64,000 nt of DNA, from assembly GCF_901933205.1 (NCBI RefSeq), contig NC_044585.1:6944001-7008000 (forward strand). Reading direction: 5' to 3'. The first letter of the stretch is position 1. Every line of letters begins with the position of its first letter. Under the pieces are notes generated by a model. That model was not told where the DNA came from and made no database searches. It saw only the letters and a program-made list of their open reading frames with translations. This stretch comes from Camarhynchus parvulus (lineage: Eukaryota; Chordata; Aves; Passeriformes; Thraupidae). Below are positions 1-14,300 of the stretch, one piece after another. A program made the translations under genes and the position numbers.

Positions 1-3000
1 CACTTTGGGTTCATAATCAATCAGTGGCTTTTATCAACTATAGTACCTGAAAGTTTAACCTTCAAGTCCCAAGCAGTGAAAGCTCAAAATTTCATGGAAC
101 AGAATAAATTGTATCATCTCTACTGCAGGACTGCTGAAGAGGCATGAAGAGACTGGCTCACTGGTTAGCAAGCACTAACATTCTACAGTCCTTTCACAAA
201 ACTTAGTTGAAACGTTGAAATGTCTGCTTTCTCTCCCTTCTGACCTTGACGACTGTGTGACAAGGCTGTTTTCAAACATACTTGTAAACTCAGCTCCATA
301 AAAAACCTTCATGAAAGATACAATACTGCATTAACACATGCTGGAAAGCATCTAATCTTTGTGCTGCCCCCTGTACCTATAAATACCCCGAGAGTGATGT
401 GCAACTATCAAACATACCAACTTTCTCCAAGAATGCTGAAAATTTTCTTTGTCACCAAATGAAGTGTAACATTTTTGTGCCAAAATATCATCCTATACAT
501 GTATATAGAAAAACATGAAAAAAACCCCAGCAAATATTTCCACAAATGCCTAGTGCCAAGAGAAGAAATGCTCAAAACAAGAAGTACTGCAATCCATTAC
601 AGCATTATGAAGTCAATCTTCTGTCAGCTGTCAGTTCAGATTCTGTACAGATATCTATCTTAAGGAGAAGAAACACTTCAGGAAAGCAAAAGAATTGCCA
701 TACAACAAGCTACAATTTAATTAACAGAAAGAACATGCTGAAAATAATGTCAACAAAAGGATATGATAATCATCATTTTAATGAGATAAATATGCCCTCA
801 TACCCCCAATCAAAAATGCCCTGGGGTCCATCTTGGCAGTGGTAGGGAGCAGTGGCAAGAAACAAAGTCTTCTTTTCTACTGATGTGGGCGATCTGAAGC
901 TACAACAATTACTGGAATTCAGGAAGGAGAGGAGGAACAAGTGATGCTTTAAGCTTCTGAAACAGATCAGGGCACGTTTCCCTTCTGCTCCTGACTGCAC
1001 CATTCCAGGGAAACAATCCCTGCCAGAACTCTCATGGAACAACACATCTCTGCAGTTGTTCATGCATAACCCTCCAGATGGAAGAAAAATTCAGCTTTAA
1101 ATCCAAAATGCAAAGGGGACTGTTTTATTAGAGTCCAAATGCTCTCGACTTCACTATGTAGGTATTTTACAACCTATCTCAGTGAAGTCATGAGGTTTTT
1201 AACAGGAAAACCCTTTATTTTTAGTTGTGCAAGATAAAGTCTCACAAAATTCTTCCTGACAATTTCCAACACATTTCTACAGCACAGCTGCACGTCAATT
1301 TCAGAAGACTTGTTCTATGTACATCCCTGTTGAAGCCCAGCACCGATTTTTACACCATATAAAGCAAATTTTTAAAAAAACTGCTTACCATAAGGCATGG
1401 AAGTTTATGATGGAAGAATAATACTGGAAGTACAAGAAATCAAGAAAGTAGCCCAAAGCAAAAAAAAAAAAAATTGTCTGTCCTCTTGTATAAGTATACT
1501 TTTTAACACTTGAAGGAAAACTTAAAAAACAAACAGTCACCATGAGATGGTACAGCAGCTAACTTGGTTGCATTTCAATTCCATCTGTATCTGGTCTGTG
1601 AGGATATGTTTCTGGCTTATTAAGGAGCAGGTATTGTAACATTTTTCTAAGATAATGCTTTATATTTTTTGTTTAATTATTTTCACCATTCAAGTTTCCT
1701 TCATCCACTTGGAAAGGCCTTTAATGAACCTAAATGAAAAGAGAAAATTTGTCTAATATTTATATCTTGTCAATTCTATAGACGTGTTGCTGTAAGAAAT
1801 GTAAATCAAGAGATTGGGTCCTAAAGTTTTATTCACTGTAGTTTTAATAGACCATGCCCATCTTATTCCATCTTGCCAGACATGTCTCCACGAACACTGA
1901 ATGAATATTTAGAAGCCCTACCATGACTCCTGCTATGCAAGTACAGATTAAATTCTAAATCTGTAATCTCCTCATTGGATCTATATGGGGAAATTTGGTA
2001 TGGCATCTGGGAATATGTCTGCAAAGATAAGACAGAGGAGCTGCACCGCACGTTTGACCAGAACACAAACACTGGCAGCTGGATCTCAAGGATCAGAAGT
2101 TACATATTTGTTTTCAATACTAATGTGTGCAAAGAGGTACAGCTCCATTGATAGGTGTACATTAGCATGTTTCCACATGCATATCCCAAATACAGATTAT
2201 CAGTCCTCTGAGTCCAGAAAAGCATCCAGGCTTTGAATACTAATGCCTTTCAGATGAAGCAGGTTTTCCCCAAGCCATGAAGCAGAAAGCAGGGCAGCAC
2301 ACAATGATGTATCATACAGACTTCTTCCAAGACCAACTTTAGCTGGGCAATTCAGTGAAATTCTACTTCAGAGAGGTTAAGAATTTTGCAAACATTTAAT
2401 AGACATCCTAAAAAAAAAATTCCTGTTGCAGTAATCAGTATTTCAGTAGTTCTGATGCTCCCTAAACTATTAATTTAATAAATCTATGCATATTGTAAAT
2501 AAGAATCCAATGTACTTTTTTATATCTATTCAACACCACCAAAGGCACTACCATGGTGCGGGTAACAGTGAAGGCAAAAGTAAGACTCAGCAGCAATTCT
2601 GGAAAGCTTGTATGATCATTAACTAATGATAATCATGTAGAGGTAAATTCTCAGGCACACAACACAAAGTCATCAGACTTAGTTTGTAAACCATGTCATG
2701 CAGAGACAATAGTAAAACTTCCCATTCGAGATAAATAGACTTGGCATCAGATAAACCAGATAAAAATAATCTCCAAGAGCCACAGATGAAAAATCCCTAA
2801 TTAACATCTACATATAATGTATCCTATATGGAGGGGAAATTCCTTTCTAAAATTATTTAGTTCAGATTTGTTTGTGCTGCAAATGCTTATAGAACAAAAT
2901 GCTAACTTTGGGTAATTTGAGTGTTTGGGTCATAACTTGTGCTTCTCCTATGTGACAAAGACTCTTATATGCTCAAGTCTTAATTTAATAAACTCAACTA

Positions 3001-4023
3001 CAGACAGTATTTTTAAGAAATAGCTTACTTGCAAGAAATATCAAGCTTATTAAGTAAGAGTTTGATTAATGTATAGTAATCCATCAATTAAGATTAATTC
3101 ATCACTCTTGATCATTCCAGAAAATATGGTAGAAACCCAAAATAAGCATCCATAAATCCACAAGCAATGAATTAGGGAAAGAAAATTAATTACAAGGAAA
3201 AAAAAATGTTCTTAACAGCTTAAAAACACTCAGTCTGGATGGCTGAGGTCTGAAATCTGGCAGCCTGGAACACATTTCAAATCAAGTCAACTCCATTTTG
3301 TATACTGCATGCAAAACTGACCATTTAAATCACACAACTACAGTGCTGGAAATGACTATTTAGTATTAATTTCTGAAAAGGCATTTATTTTTGATGTTTA
3401 AGAAATCTTTTCTGGGCAACCATGGACTAGAAACTTCTATGCCAAGCATCTTCATAGAAGGGTTTAAAAAATTCTTCTGACAGTTACTGCATAGCAAACA
3501 CAGCATCTCACATTTTCAAATGTTCAACTTTGTAGAAAATAACCTTTTTCTTAATGACATCCTTGAAAATGCTGCTAATAATAATTAACTTTTAATGAAA
3601 ACTTAAGAACTAACACACAGCTTTGAAAACTACATGTATTCAGACGACACTTCCTCTCCAATCCAGATTCCCTGTTTACATGACCATTAATACCTGCAAG
3701 GATTCATCCTGCAGCACTCCCTGCCTTGTGAGAAGGCAGTCAGTTTGCTCAAATCTACTCCCACAGACAATATAATAAAACACACTGGAGAATATAATCA
3801 AAACTAGTTTTGTTCTATGACTTCCAGAGCTGCAGGTATTAAAAAACCCAATATGCTGGCACAACAGAAATGGTTACAACTTCTTTCTCCTACTTAGGAA
3901 ATACCTTTTTTTTTCCATAAACAAGCAGTACAATAGTTACTTAGTTTTCATGTAACCCTAACTAAAGCAGACTATTATAAGTGGTTTTTGAAAGAAAAGT
4001 CTTCACATTCAGACAGTATAATG

Positions 4024-4075
4024 TTACTCCCACTGAAAGCCACAGAAATGCTGCTGCTGACCTCAGTGGGAGTAA
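4024..4075. repeat. Perfect 13-bp inverted repeat
   Basis: TTACTCCCACTGA at 4024-4036 is the exact reverse complement of TCAGTGGGAGTAA at 4063-4075, with a 26-nt spacer containing GCTGCTGCTG. The arm resembles the centre of old palindromic, MITE-like repeats common in sauropsid genomes, whose arms carry ACTCC(A/C)ACTGA-type sequence; that resemblance is from memory. It could equally be a small structured RNA element. No longer terminal arms were seen. Confidence 0.6.
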
Positions 4076-7000
4076 GAGCAGTTCCAAACGGCTCCAACTT
4101 TCCAGATTTTCCACCACAATGTCTATTGCACAGAAATGCAATTCAATCTCATCATTAAAAGCCACAAACCAATAACCAATCAAAATAAACCTAAAATTGC
4201 TTTATAAGTTAGCAGTTTCAGTCAATGAGTTGCACTTGTAAAGAAAATGACTAGCATTCTTTAGGGCTGACAAGCAATAAATTGAAAGTACCATCATTCT
4301 GAAAATGTATGGCTCTCCTGATTAAGGGTGACGTGCTCTTTAAAAGGAACACAGAGAATACCTCACTTCTGAAACAAGAAATCACTCTTAGACACGAACT
4401 CTGTAAAAAAGCCCTTTGGTAATGATAGGACAATTAGGACTCTTTGACTCTTCAGAGTATAAAAAGTAGGAAGATTTTCAAAGCTATACATTCCTTACCT
4501 TCACAAATATACTGCAGAATAAAAATAGATACATGTTTGTCATGTCTCTACAAACAGCATTTCATTTGATTGCCTTATACCTTTTTACCTAATTTTAAAC
4601 AAGTAGTGAGGCTGTGTGGTGAAAGATAACACCTTCTGTTCCTATTACTTTATTCCTTTTCACCCCTACAATAATTTTCTTTTGCACTAAATAGTTCCCT
4701 GAAATATGAATTTCACCTCAGGCTGACTATTATAGTGAAAAATCCCCTAAGAAATCTCCCACCTCTTCTATACTGCTTAGGATATTCAAAAGCAGTAGTT
4801 TTCAGTTCTGCTAGTACTGTGTAAACTGTATTCCCATCTTTTACCCAAAAATCTACTTTCCCTTAAACAAATTTAAAAGGAGACTAATAAAAAGAAATGA
4901 AAGCTTTTAGAAGTTTGAATTATTTGATCATTTTTATTCATTTAGCAAGTACAGCCATCTTCTGGTTTTAGTCACTTAAGAGATCAGGGTTTTTTTAATT
5001 ATGTTCCTTTATACCCATGTAAATTACTTCTCCTTGTGTAAGGAAGCTTCTGCCTGGTTAGGTCTCAGGAATAACTTCTAAGATTAGTGAGAGCCATACA
5101 AATTAATAAATTGCTTGCTCGTTGCCTACATTGACTGTGCTGTCCTGCCATGGGCCCTTCTCCTACAGCAGGGAGGCTCCGGGGCAGCAAGGCCCACACT
5201 CCATGCTGAGGTAACCACAGAGTTCACAACTGTGCAACATTCCCCTGCCACAGATTTCTGCACAGACAGCTCTGGGAACAACCCCAAATGAAACCTGTCT
5301 GTACAGCTGAACACAAAACTGAGGGGCTGAGAAGGGCCAGTCCAGAGGTGGGAAGTCAGTTCACCTCCTGTCTAAAAGCCAGGCAGCACAAAACATCTTG
5401 ACAAGGCCCATTTATAAAGTTTTGGAAGCTTTATTATTAGCTACATTATATGCACTTGATTATTCTACATTTTGATTATAACAAACACTTGTTTTTATTT
5501 GGTGATTTGATATTCCAAGCAGGCTTACTAAAACTCTTGCATATTTTAGCTATACTCAGATCAAAAGTCCTTCTGTTTGATAGGAAGGTCACTACAGGCT
5601 ATTACTATAAAAAGAATTTAGCCTTTTATCACTTTATTGTTGGCTAACAAATGTCAACTGTGAGACTGCTACTTTTTAAATCTATTTACTGTCCCAGACA
5701 ATTCTGCTTTCTAGATTTCATACACACAAACACATGTAATAATGAAAGAAATATAAACTTATGTAAGAAATTTTGCCAACTCTTACCACCCTTTCAGGCG
5801 AGTTGTTAGGCCCCTCCCCTTGTTCATAAAGCACAACTCAGTTACGGATCTCCCTGGAAAACATAAGAGGCAGATCAAACTGAATAAACTCTGTAACTAG
5901 TGTGAGTAAAGGCTTGTTGACCTGAGGAATGAGACAACTTCCCATAGAGTTCACAGCCCAAACACCTGCCAAAACTGCACTGCCATCCCTAGTTCAAAAC
6001 AGCTGAATTCAAGGCTTTCATCAATCTCTAGAGTTCCTACTTCCCAAAATCAAAGTTCAAGGCTGAAATGTCTATCTAATTTGAATGCTCTAGTATGTGG
6101 CAAAGTTTCTACTGACAGCTTTGGGTCATGAACTCCAAAAATCATTTGTTATTGGAATAAATATTTAAATCAATTGATTGATAAATGCCCAAGTGTAGCT
6201 GTAGCACTACAATGCCAAAGCACCACTGGCCATTGACCCTTCTACTGCTGGCTGCACTGGATTTCTAGGATAGCCACACTGACACAGGGATTCACAGCAG
6301 TGATTTAAGTAATGAATCTCACAAATAATTAGGGGTTATTTTGTTGGGGGAGGTTACTGCTCTGGATGAAGAGTACTCCCCCACAAGGTCACACCAGAAC
6401 CCACTAACACCAGACAAAACTAACATTCTGATCCACAAAGGATGCCTGTGAACTCAGTGGGAAAAACAGCTTCTTGCATCTGAGAAACTGATTTTTAAGT
6501 GATGGAAAAAATATGAACTAAACTACCTGCAGACGGTTTTTATGAAGGAAGACTTTGGGGTTTGTCCCCCAATTTCTTTAAGCGAGTCAGCATTTGACTT
6601 CTTCCCAAAAATCTGTATTTTCTCCTTGGGTGTCATCACCTTCCACAGTAAATTTTATGTTTCATTGAATTATTTACAAGTTGTAAGACAACACTATGTC
6701 TCAATACAGTAATTCTAGGGCCTTCAGGATGACACAATGAAAATCTAGCTAATTACTAACAGGATGCTTTATTTATCTTCAACTCTGATACGTAAATGCT
6801 TTTAAGTGCTGCAGAACAAAGGAGAAACCATATCACAAACACAAAACGCACAAGCAAGTAGAGCACGTACACGGAAATTCAGTTTGTCACAAAATAAAAT
6901 TCATTAAAAGGGTCACGTTGTTCCAGAAACAGCACTGAGGGAGATGGTCTAATCACAAAAAAACAGGTTGAATCAGTGCAAATCCAACCTCAGGCAAGAA

Positions 7001-8168
7001 CTTTCCTCAAAAGTTTCATTTTTATTAGCAATTCAGACTTTGTCTAATGAGCAACAGAATCCAGAGGTCAGAAGCAAAATCTTGCCAATGCTTGCCCCTT
7101 TAAAAACCCTTTCTCCAAGAAAAAAATGAACACACAATTTCCTCTAAACCAAAAGAAACACAGTTACAGTAATCATGAGAAATAATATTAAACAGATATC
7201 AGTAGGGTAATACTACATATTAAAAAAATGCCACTAATAGCTTGACAAAATTTTAAAACATAGCAACAAATCCTAAACTGCATTTCTAAAATTATTTTGA
7301 ATTGAATATGTCTATCTTGTGTGAGCCATTTTAAAAGCTTCTACTCTTAAAACAAGTGGAAAATTATGGTCTGTTAAAAAGTAAATAATCAGTGAATTTC
7401 TTCATGATGATGTAAGCTCAAGGTATCACTTGAGCTACAAATCTGGATACCCTGCTACCTACACATGCCTCTAAGACCTAAGAAGAGTTCAGGAAAAAAT
7501 TATAATTATCCATAACTTACATTTATGTACATTATAACTTTTTCTCTTTTATGAAAAACTTTGTTCAAAAAGTGTGTTTGACATTCTGGTAATTTATTTT
7601 TAATTATTTAATGATTAAAAATTCATCTCTTTCCAGCATCTGAAGATGAATTAGGTGAAGATGTTCATGGGAAGAGATAGTCAAGTGTACTATAAAAATT
7701 TTTGATGAGAACAATCTCCTATTAAAACAGATCCCTAACTTTTTGCAATGTCATATCCTAAAAATTGCAAGGGGTGTGGATTCAGTGTGATTTTGGCTAT
7801 CTCTGTGCACAGCTGACTAAAACATTAGTTAAGTCAAGCAGCAGAGCAAGAGAACAAGCTTTCCAGCCTTAACTTTTTTAACAAGGTTATGAGTCTAGTC
7901 TGCCAAACTCCAGGTCCCACAAGGTCTGAGTTTCTCAGGAACCAAGCCAACCTTGAAACTACTGTAGTAGTACAAGTGCAGCTGTATTTTGAACTTAAAT
8001 CAGTATCATGGCTTAACACACAACAGCAAGCAGGGAAGAAATGATGGAAGTAGAGTCTGTCATGAGCTTGAACAAGCTTCATTCTGCCAGACGAGAACTA
8101 ACAAGTTTACACTGTGACTGAGGAAGGAGTCTCGTAATAGTTTCTTATAAATATTCAATAGACCCACC

Positions 8169-8387
8169 ATGGCAGCAGCTCCAAACAGAGTGAAGGGTGA
8201 AGGTCTCTTAAAGAGCAACTCAAAGCCTAAAGCAGCCAATTCTGACTGGAACCTTATGCTGAACCAATGCCAGCTGACAAGGGCATCACCTTCTATTGAT
8301 GCAGAAAATGATGACTTGATTCAAAAATTGTTTCGTTTTGCTGCCACAAATTTAACAGCTCAGGCTTTGTCCCCACGAGATGAGTAA
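8169..8387 (+). CDS. Unrecognised 72-codon open frame with strong Kozak context
   Basis: The start lies in CCACCATGG, close to the optimal vertebrate context, and the frame runs 72 codons to TAA. The predicted peptide is hydrophilic and balanced. It begins MAAAPNRVKG and contains a basic stretch (KSNSKPK), a Trp, one Cys, and an acidic-then-hydrophobic stretch (DAENDDLIQKLFRFAA). It has no signal peptide, no membrane segment and no domain I recognise. Composition looks more like a real protein than the neighbouring random frames. It lies in the AT-rich stretch left of the CpG island, opposite to the inferred ARVCF transcript. It may be a microprotein, a fragment of a retrocopied gene, one exon of an unknown plus-strand transcript, or chance. 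No promoter, poly(A) tail or flanking repeats were seen that would decide between these. Confidence 0.25.
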   Translation: MAAAPNRVKGEGLLKSNSKPKAANSDWNLMLNQCQLTRASPSIDAENDDLIQKLFRFAATNLTAQALSPRDE

Positions 8388-11300
8388 AACATGCTCATTA
8401 GGTAACCTGCTTCCAGAGAGACAGGATTTTAAACAAAGGCTAAGCACCTTTATTTTAATATTACAAATGTGTCTTCAAGGTGCTTTAATGCAGACCAGTT
8501 GTTGAGGTGCAAACTGAGCACAGCTCTCCCAGTCCCACAACTGCCATAGGACATGCTCTCCACAAGAACATTGCTCTGATGGAAGTTACAGGTACATGAA
8601 ATAAGTCCACAAAAGCACTGAGCAGACATACAGTTCAATACACTATCACAGCAATTCTGAGGCTCTTCAAAAGTGTGCACAAACAAAAGCAAATTTTCAC
8701 TTTGTTCATCCAGTCTAGCCGGCAGGACAATTAAGAATTATTTTAGCAACTTCTTTGAGCTTGTCCAAAATATTTACTGCACATTGTTTTCATCTTCCTA
8801 GTTACAGACATGCCAATGTCAGACAATATCTGTTACAATCAACTTGGATTTTCTATTCCTACCAGCTGTCTTAAGTCTAACCAATAAAGAAATATTGAAC
8901 AAAAAATGGTATGAGAGTATCCAAATGGCACAAAGATAAGCAGGCAGTTATTTCTTACTCTGAATGCAGTAACAAGAGCTCCAGAGGCCAAAATGTTCCA
9001 GCTGAGCTAACTATGGCTTCCTGCTGCCGTTACCAACACGGTACTGTAGAAAAGTAATTGCAAATATTACTCACAAAGAACAAAATAGAAGCAAACAAGA
9101 TAATGGAAGAAACATGTATCTCCTGGCAAAAACAAAAACTCATTAGAAGATTATGTTCAATGTAAATCAATATGCTTTGAAGCCAGCTGTATAAAGTGAC
9201 AGTGGAAGCATTAAATTTGAATAAACCTCTTAAAATTCTTTACTGCATTAATGGCAGAAGTTTGACCTTAAATGTAAATTTAAATAGACACAACCAAGTT
9301 GGTTAAAATCACAAATTGCAGTCTCATAAATGCAGCTGCTAATGGTGCCCTCAGACCTGCAGCCAAATCCTAGTCTGACTCAGCTCTGTCCATCCAGCTC
9401 CCCTTCACAGCCAGCACTGGAAAAGGGAGAGCCACTGATGCCTTATCCCCACTGCTGAGAAACAGAAAGGGATATTGTCTTGCAACCTTGGAACTACTTT
9501 CTGGTTTTTGCACAGCAGACACAGAACAGCTGAGACTGGAAATACCCTTGGATATCACCTGACAACTCTCCTGCTCAAAGCAGAGTCAATTTGAGCAAGT
9601 TGCTCAGGATCTTTTCAAGTCAGGTTTTGAAAATCTTCAGGAACATGATCGCTGCAATCTCTGGCCAACTTGCTCCAGCATTCAGTTCACACTTAACAGC
9701 AAATTTTTCTTCAGTTTTGATTGAAGTAAGACTCCTCCACTTTGTACCTGTCAGCATATGACACTGTGCTGCCTGTTGTAATATTCTTGATCAGCACAAG
9801 CTGCTTAAATCAATGAGCTCCAAAAATGACAATGAGATGTATAACCATGAAATTTATTGACCATGCCTGCATGCATTAGTAATCACACAGTATGGCCTCT
9901 GGGTCCAATAATGCAGAGAGTTGGATTCCTTCATCTTCCAATGACTGCTCTAAATTCCCCAGTCACACAAGGACACACAAAACAAGCACACTTTTTTTTT
10001 AGTCCTAGATATTACACCTACTTTAAACTAGTTGGATTTTGTCTTGTACATGTTCAGTAAGTTTCTCTCCATTTCATAGTATCAAAGGTATTTCAAATAG
10101 TTAGTTTCTCAGATAATCTACTATTAATACTCCTTGCCTCAAAAAATATTATCAAAACCCAGTTATTCTGAGGGGGATCTGTGAGAAGCTTGCATGAATT
10201 CAATGTTCTTGAGATTTCTATCAGAAATCAGTCTCTTGATTTCATGTGAAACGACAAGCATGCACAAGCATATTTTTTTGTTCTCTATTACAAAGTCTCA
10301 AGTGACATTTGCTGTAAGAAGGACAACATTAACAGCCAGCGAAATGTGAAAGGTTTCCCAAGGAGAAGTCAATTCTGTTCATGCTTCCACTCTTAAAGCA
10401 CTTAGGTAATTCAGGTGTACCCAATCAAACCACACCTGGGTGAAGAAGAGGGAAATGAATATCATGTGTTAATCACCAATACTGAAATTGTGGAACCGTC
10501 GCATTTGTGCATAATGCCTTTCTCATTTTATATTGTCTAGAAGAAAATGCCTTGAGAGATTTTCCCCAATAGAATATTCCAACTTGCTGTAAATGTTTCA
10601 TATCAGTGCAGCTACTGAATCTCTTATTTTAGACTACAAGACTGATAATTAAGTCAGCCTATTTCAGGGTCTTCCCCCTCCCCCGGCTTCTCCATTACAG
10701 CTATTTTCATTCTGGACTCTGCACACTGTGCACCTGTAATCTGTATCTACATTGTATTAGCAGGATCCTCTTAATTAGATTTAATTTCTTCAAGTGAGGA
10801 AAAAAGTGACATGCTAAGCCTGCCAGTTCTTTGAAGAATGTCCTAGAAGGTCAAATGTGTGTATATAAGGGCTTTGTGATCTGTTTGACACAAGGAAGGT
10901 AAGGTTGGTCAACATTTCAGATGCCTTCAGTAATGAAAAGCAAAGTAACTGGTATTGATTCCATCCACATCAATCTCAAAATGGTAAACAAAATAATTAT
11001 ATCCTCTGGATAGCAGTCTCATAGGTACATGCAGATATACTTAACAGATCACAGACAGAAGACAGCTCATTTAAATCAGACACCATGTGAAAGTCTAGTT
11101 TTCTTAGTTGAACTACAATGTAGACATTAAAGCTTCTGAAATCTCTACATGCCTTATCACTATGTAATTAACCAAAATCAGCAACTGTGAGATCAGTACT
11201 TTTCCTACAGATTACAGCTCCACAGTTTGTCTATTTCTGAAACAACAGAAATACCTGTATTAGTATTTTTGAAGCTTTTACAGTTCTAAAATATGTTAGT

Positions 11301-14300
11301 TTAGCACATCAACGAAAAAATAATTTTTAAAATGTTAAAATATCCCTCTCTCCTGTGTGAGACCAGCTGCTTTCCCCTAGATTTCAACCCCTTTTCACAA
11401 TAAATACTTGAGCTTATCCTGTAATTCTTATTAGTCTTTCCTTGGTTTTGTGGCGCCATGACAAACTATACCCTGCATTACTTTAACTAATCAAGGGCTA
11501 AAAGGCTTCTATCTCAGGCCTTGTTTTCTGCATCACTGGTGGAATCACACAGTTCAATCCCATATACACCAAATCCCTGTCCACCAGCCTCCTCTTCCCA
11601 CCTGCATTACTGCAACACACACATCTGCATTTGGCACCTGTTAAGTTCTTTCACTACCAGGATCAGTCGCCAATTTCTTTGGCTAAACACTGCAACTTCA
11701 AAACACTGCTATATTTACTCATTATTGCACAGGTAGTAAGCCTGTAGTACAAAAAAATAAAATCTACAATAAGCCAATACATAGTCTTATTTATGCTTAA
11801 AATGTCTACTGCCAATTACAGGTAATTACAGCCCAATTCTATGTTTTCTAAAGGTAATACTACATAGAAAGGCTGCTGCATTTTAACATGAGTCATTGTA
11901 GTTCTTGAAATAGTGATACATAAAATGATGTAAAAGAAATACAGAATCTATACCTCAGATTTCCATAAAGAAGAGATTTTTCTGCATTGCTCCCCTGCCT
12001 TGGTTGTATCTTGAATGCATTTCAGAACATTTAACTTGTGAAACTTTACAGATCTTCCTAATCCCTTGTGGCATAGAGAATGACCTTCTACTTCTTTCTA
12101 CATTCAGATGCATAATGCAAAGCAATTTTTTTCATTTAGGACATATAAATGGTTAATCCAAAAGAAAGGGAGCAAATACAAGGTCAAAACAATATGGGAA
12201 AGTAAAACACCTTGTAGGGCAGAGCTTAAGACACTGACAGCTCTCTTCGCCAATGTTAAGGTTACCAACATCACACTCCTACAGAGAGGGAAATGAGAAG
12301 AATTTGCTAAATATAGCTATAAGTGGTTGGAAGGATGCCTATCCTTATTTGTGCATTCATCTGTTTAATTGTGGGCAATATAGTCCACTAGACAGCCTGA
12401 AGCAAGTGTAGATGTTCAATATTCTCTGAATTATACAACCTCAATTGGAAAATGGACTTAATTACACAGTTTACATCAGTATAAATGGCAACTTCGTATT
12501 TTGAAACTCTCCAAAAGCTGTATGTACCTCAATTATTTTCTCAGGTTTTGGGGATGTACTAAATGCCTTCAAAACTGTGCAGTTTTAAACAAGGATGGTG
12601 AGAAAGGCCACAGAATTCTTGTGTTTATTGTACGACTGTCTTTCAAATCCAAACGTAAACAAATACATATCCTGACACCAAAAATCAAGTTTTATGCTCA
12701 GATCTTCTTTACGTTTGGTCATCGTCTGTGGAGACTGACATTTTTCTTAAACTGATCTGTATGTGCATTTTTAAAATAGTTCCAAAAATTTAAATATACA
12801 CGTCAATACATCTTACCAAATTAATCCATCTGTATTTGAAAATAAAGCTGTAACAATCACACAAACATGAAAGAAACAAGTCAAGGAAGTTTACACACCT
12901 GTGATCTAAGCTTTCAAAAAGATTCCTAAACCCTTGGTTTCAGTGATAATATTGTAAAGATATATAAAGGAATTAAATAGGCACTAGGTGCCTAATTCAC
13001 TTTAAGAGTTTGGGTCTAAATTCCTAACAGATCACTGAAAGTCTCAGCCAAAGTATCAGTTTATTTATATATGTAACTGAGATTCGCTCATATTCCTTTT
13101 ATATATATAACAAGCTTCAGCTCAGTTTAACATTAATTCTTCAGAACCTTAAATACTAAGGTTCCTAAAAATCAGAGTTACCATACTGCTTCTCTGCTTC
13201 TAAAACAGTGGAAAGTGGTTTGTGGGATCATAAATGAAATGAGGTGATTGTTTCCGTGTCTAGATAGATGAGCATGGGTTGGGATTCAGAAATCCCACCA
13301 TCAGCATAGCAAATAGTCTGTAAAAGCTGAAGACTGTTTATCACCTACAGGAACACAGCACAGTGAAACACAGGAAAAAAAAATGTGGGAACCTACAGAG
13401 GTTTCAAACGTATGGATTGAACAATTCAATAATCTTCCATCGTCACACCACATTAAAACCAGCACCTTACCCTGCAGCTCTAAAATACTGCTTCAGGAGA
13501 GGGAACACGGTTTTGACTTCCATTATCCTCCAGCCTGCAGCAAGGAAGTGCCTTGGTCCTGAATCAGAACCCACAGGAATTTAGCAAGTGCTATTTCTGC
13601 TTGTAGTAAAATCTTCAATATGTAATTTACATCTTGATATGTCATCATTTCCTGGTATTTAACTTAGTAACAGCTTCTCCAAAGTAGAGATTTTATTACA
13701 TAAATTATGGAAGTAGCAGACTGGGTGTAGTGGAGACAGCATAAATTTCTGAATCAATACAAAATATGTCCCTGGTAGTAGTTGTTATTCCATGCAGGTA
13801 TGTTATTGATTACAGTCATAATGGTCTCACTTTAGCTGCCATCAATAACTCACTACTTGTATTGTCACATTGAATTAAAAAAGAACCAGTCTAAAAATAT
13901 GAGGAGAAGTTATACCAGCATGGCATGACCCTAGCCTGTGGTGCAAAGAAGCAAAACACTGCCAGTTTAAGTTTTCAAGGATTTGTGTTTGAGACTTCAC
14001 TTGACATTACATTGATAAAATAAATTCACATGTGATCGTTATTCAGGACAAAAGAGTATGTGTCTTAAACACTCCAGAAAACTTTCAAAAGTATGGATCC
14101 TGCATACACTAACAGTTTTCAATACCTTGGCACCATTAGAATACAGGGACTGTTACACAAAACTGAACCAAAGTTTTATGAGTGGTTATTAACATCCTAC
14201 TGATGAACATGACTGAAGCTTCCTTGCATCAGATTATGAATTGTAGATAGAATGTTAGATTATTTCAGCTTTTTAAATTGCTAATTTTAGAACATAGCCT

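Noticed and set aside
1863..2072. 69-codon minus-strand frame considered as an ARVCF exon
   Set aside because: No similarity to the ARVCF N-terminal or armadillo-repeat sequence that I know, and no clear splice borders in phase.
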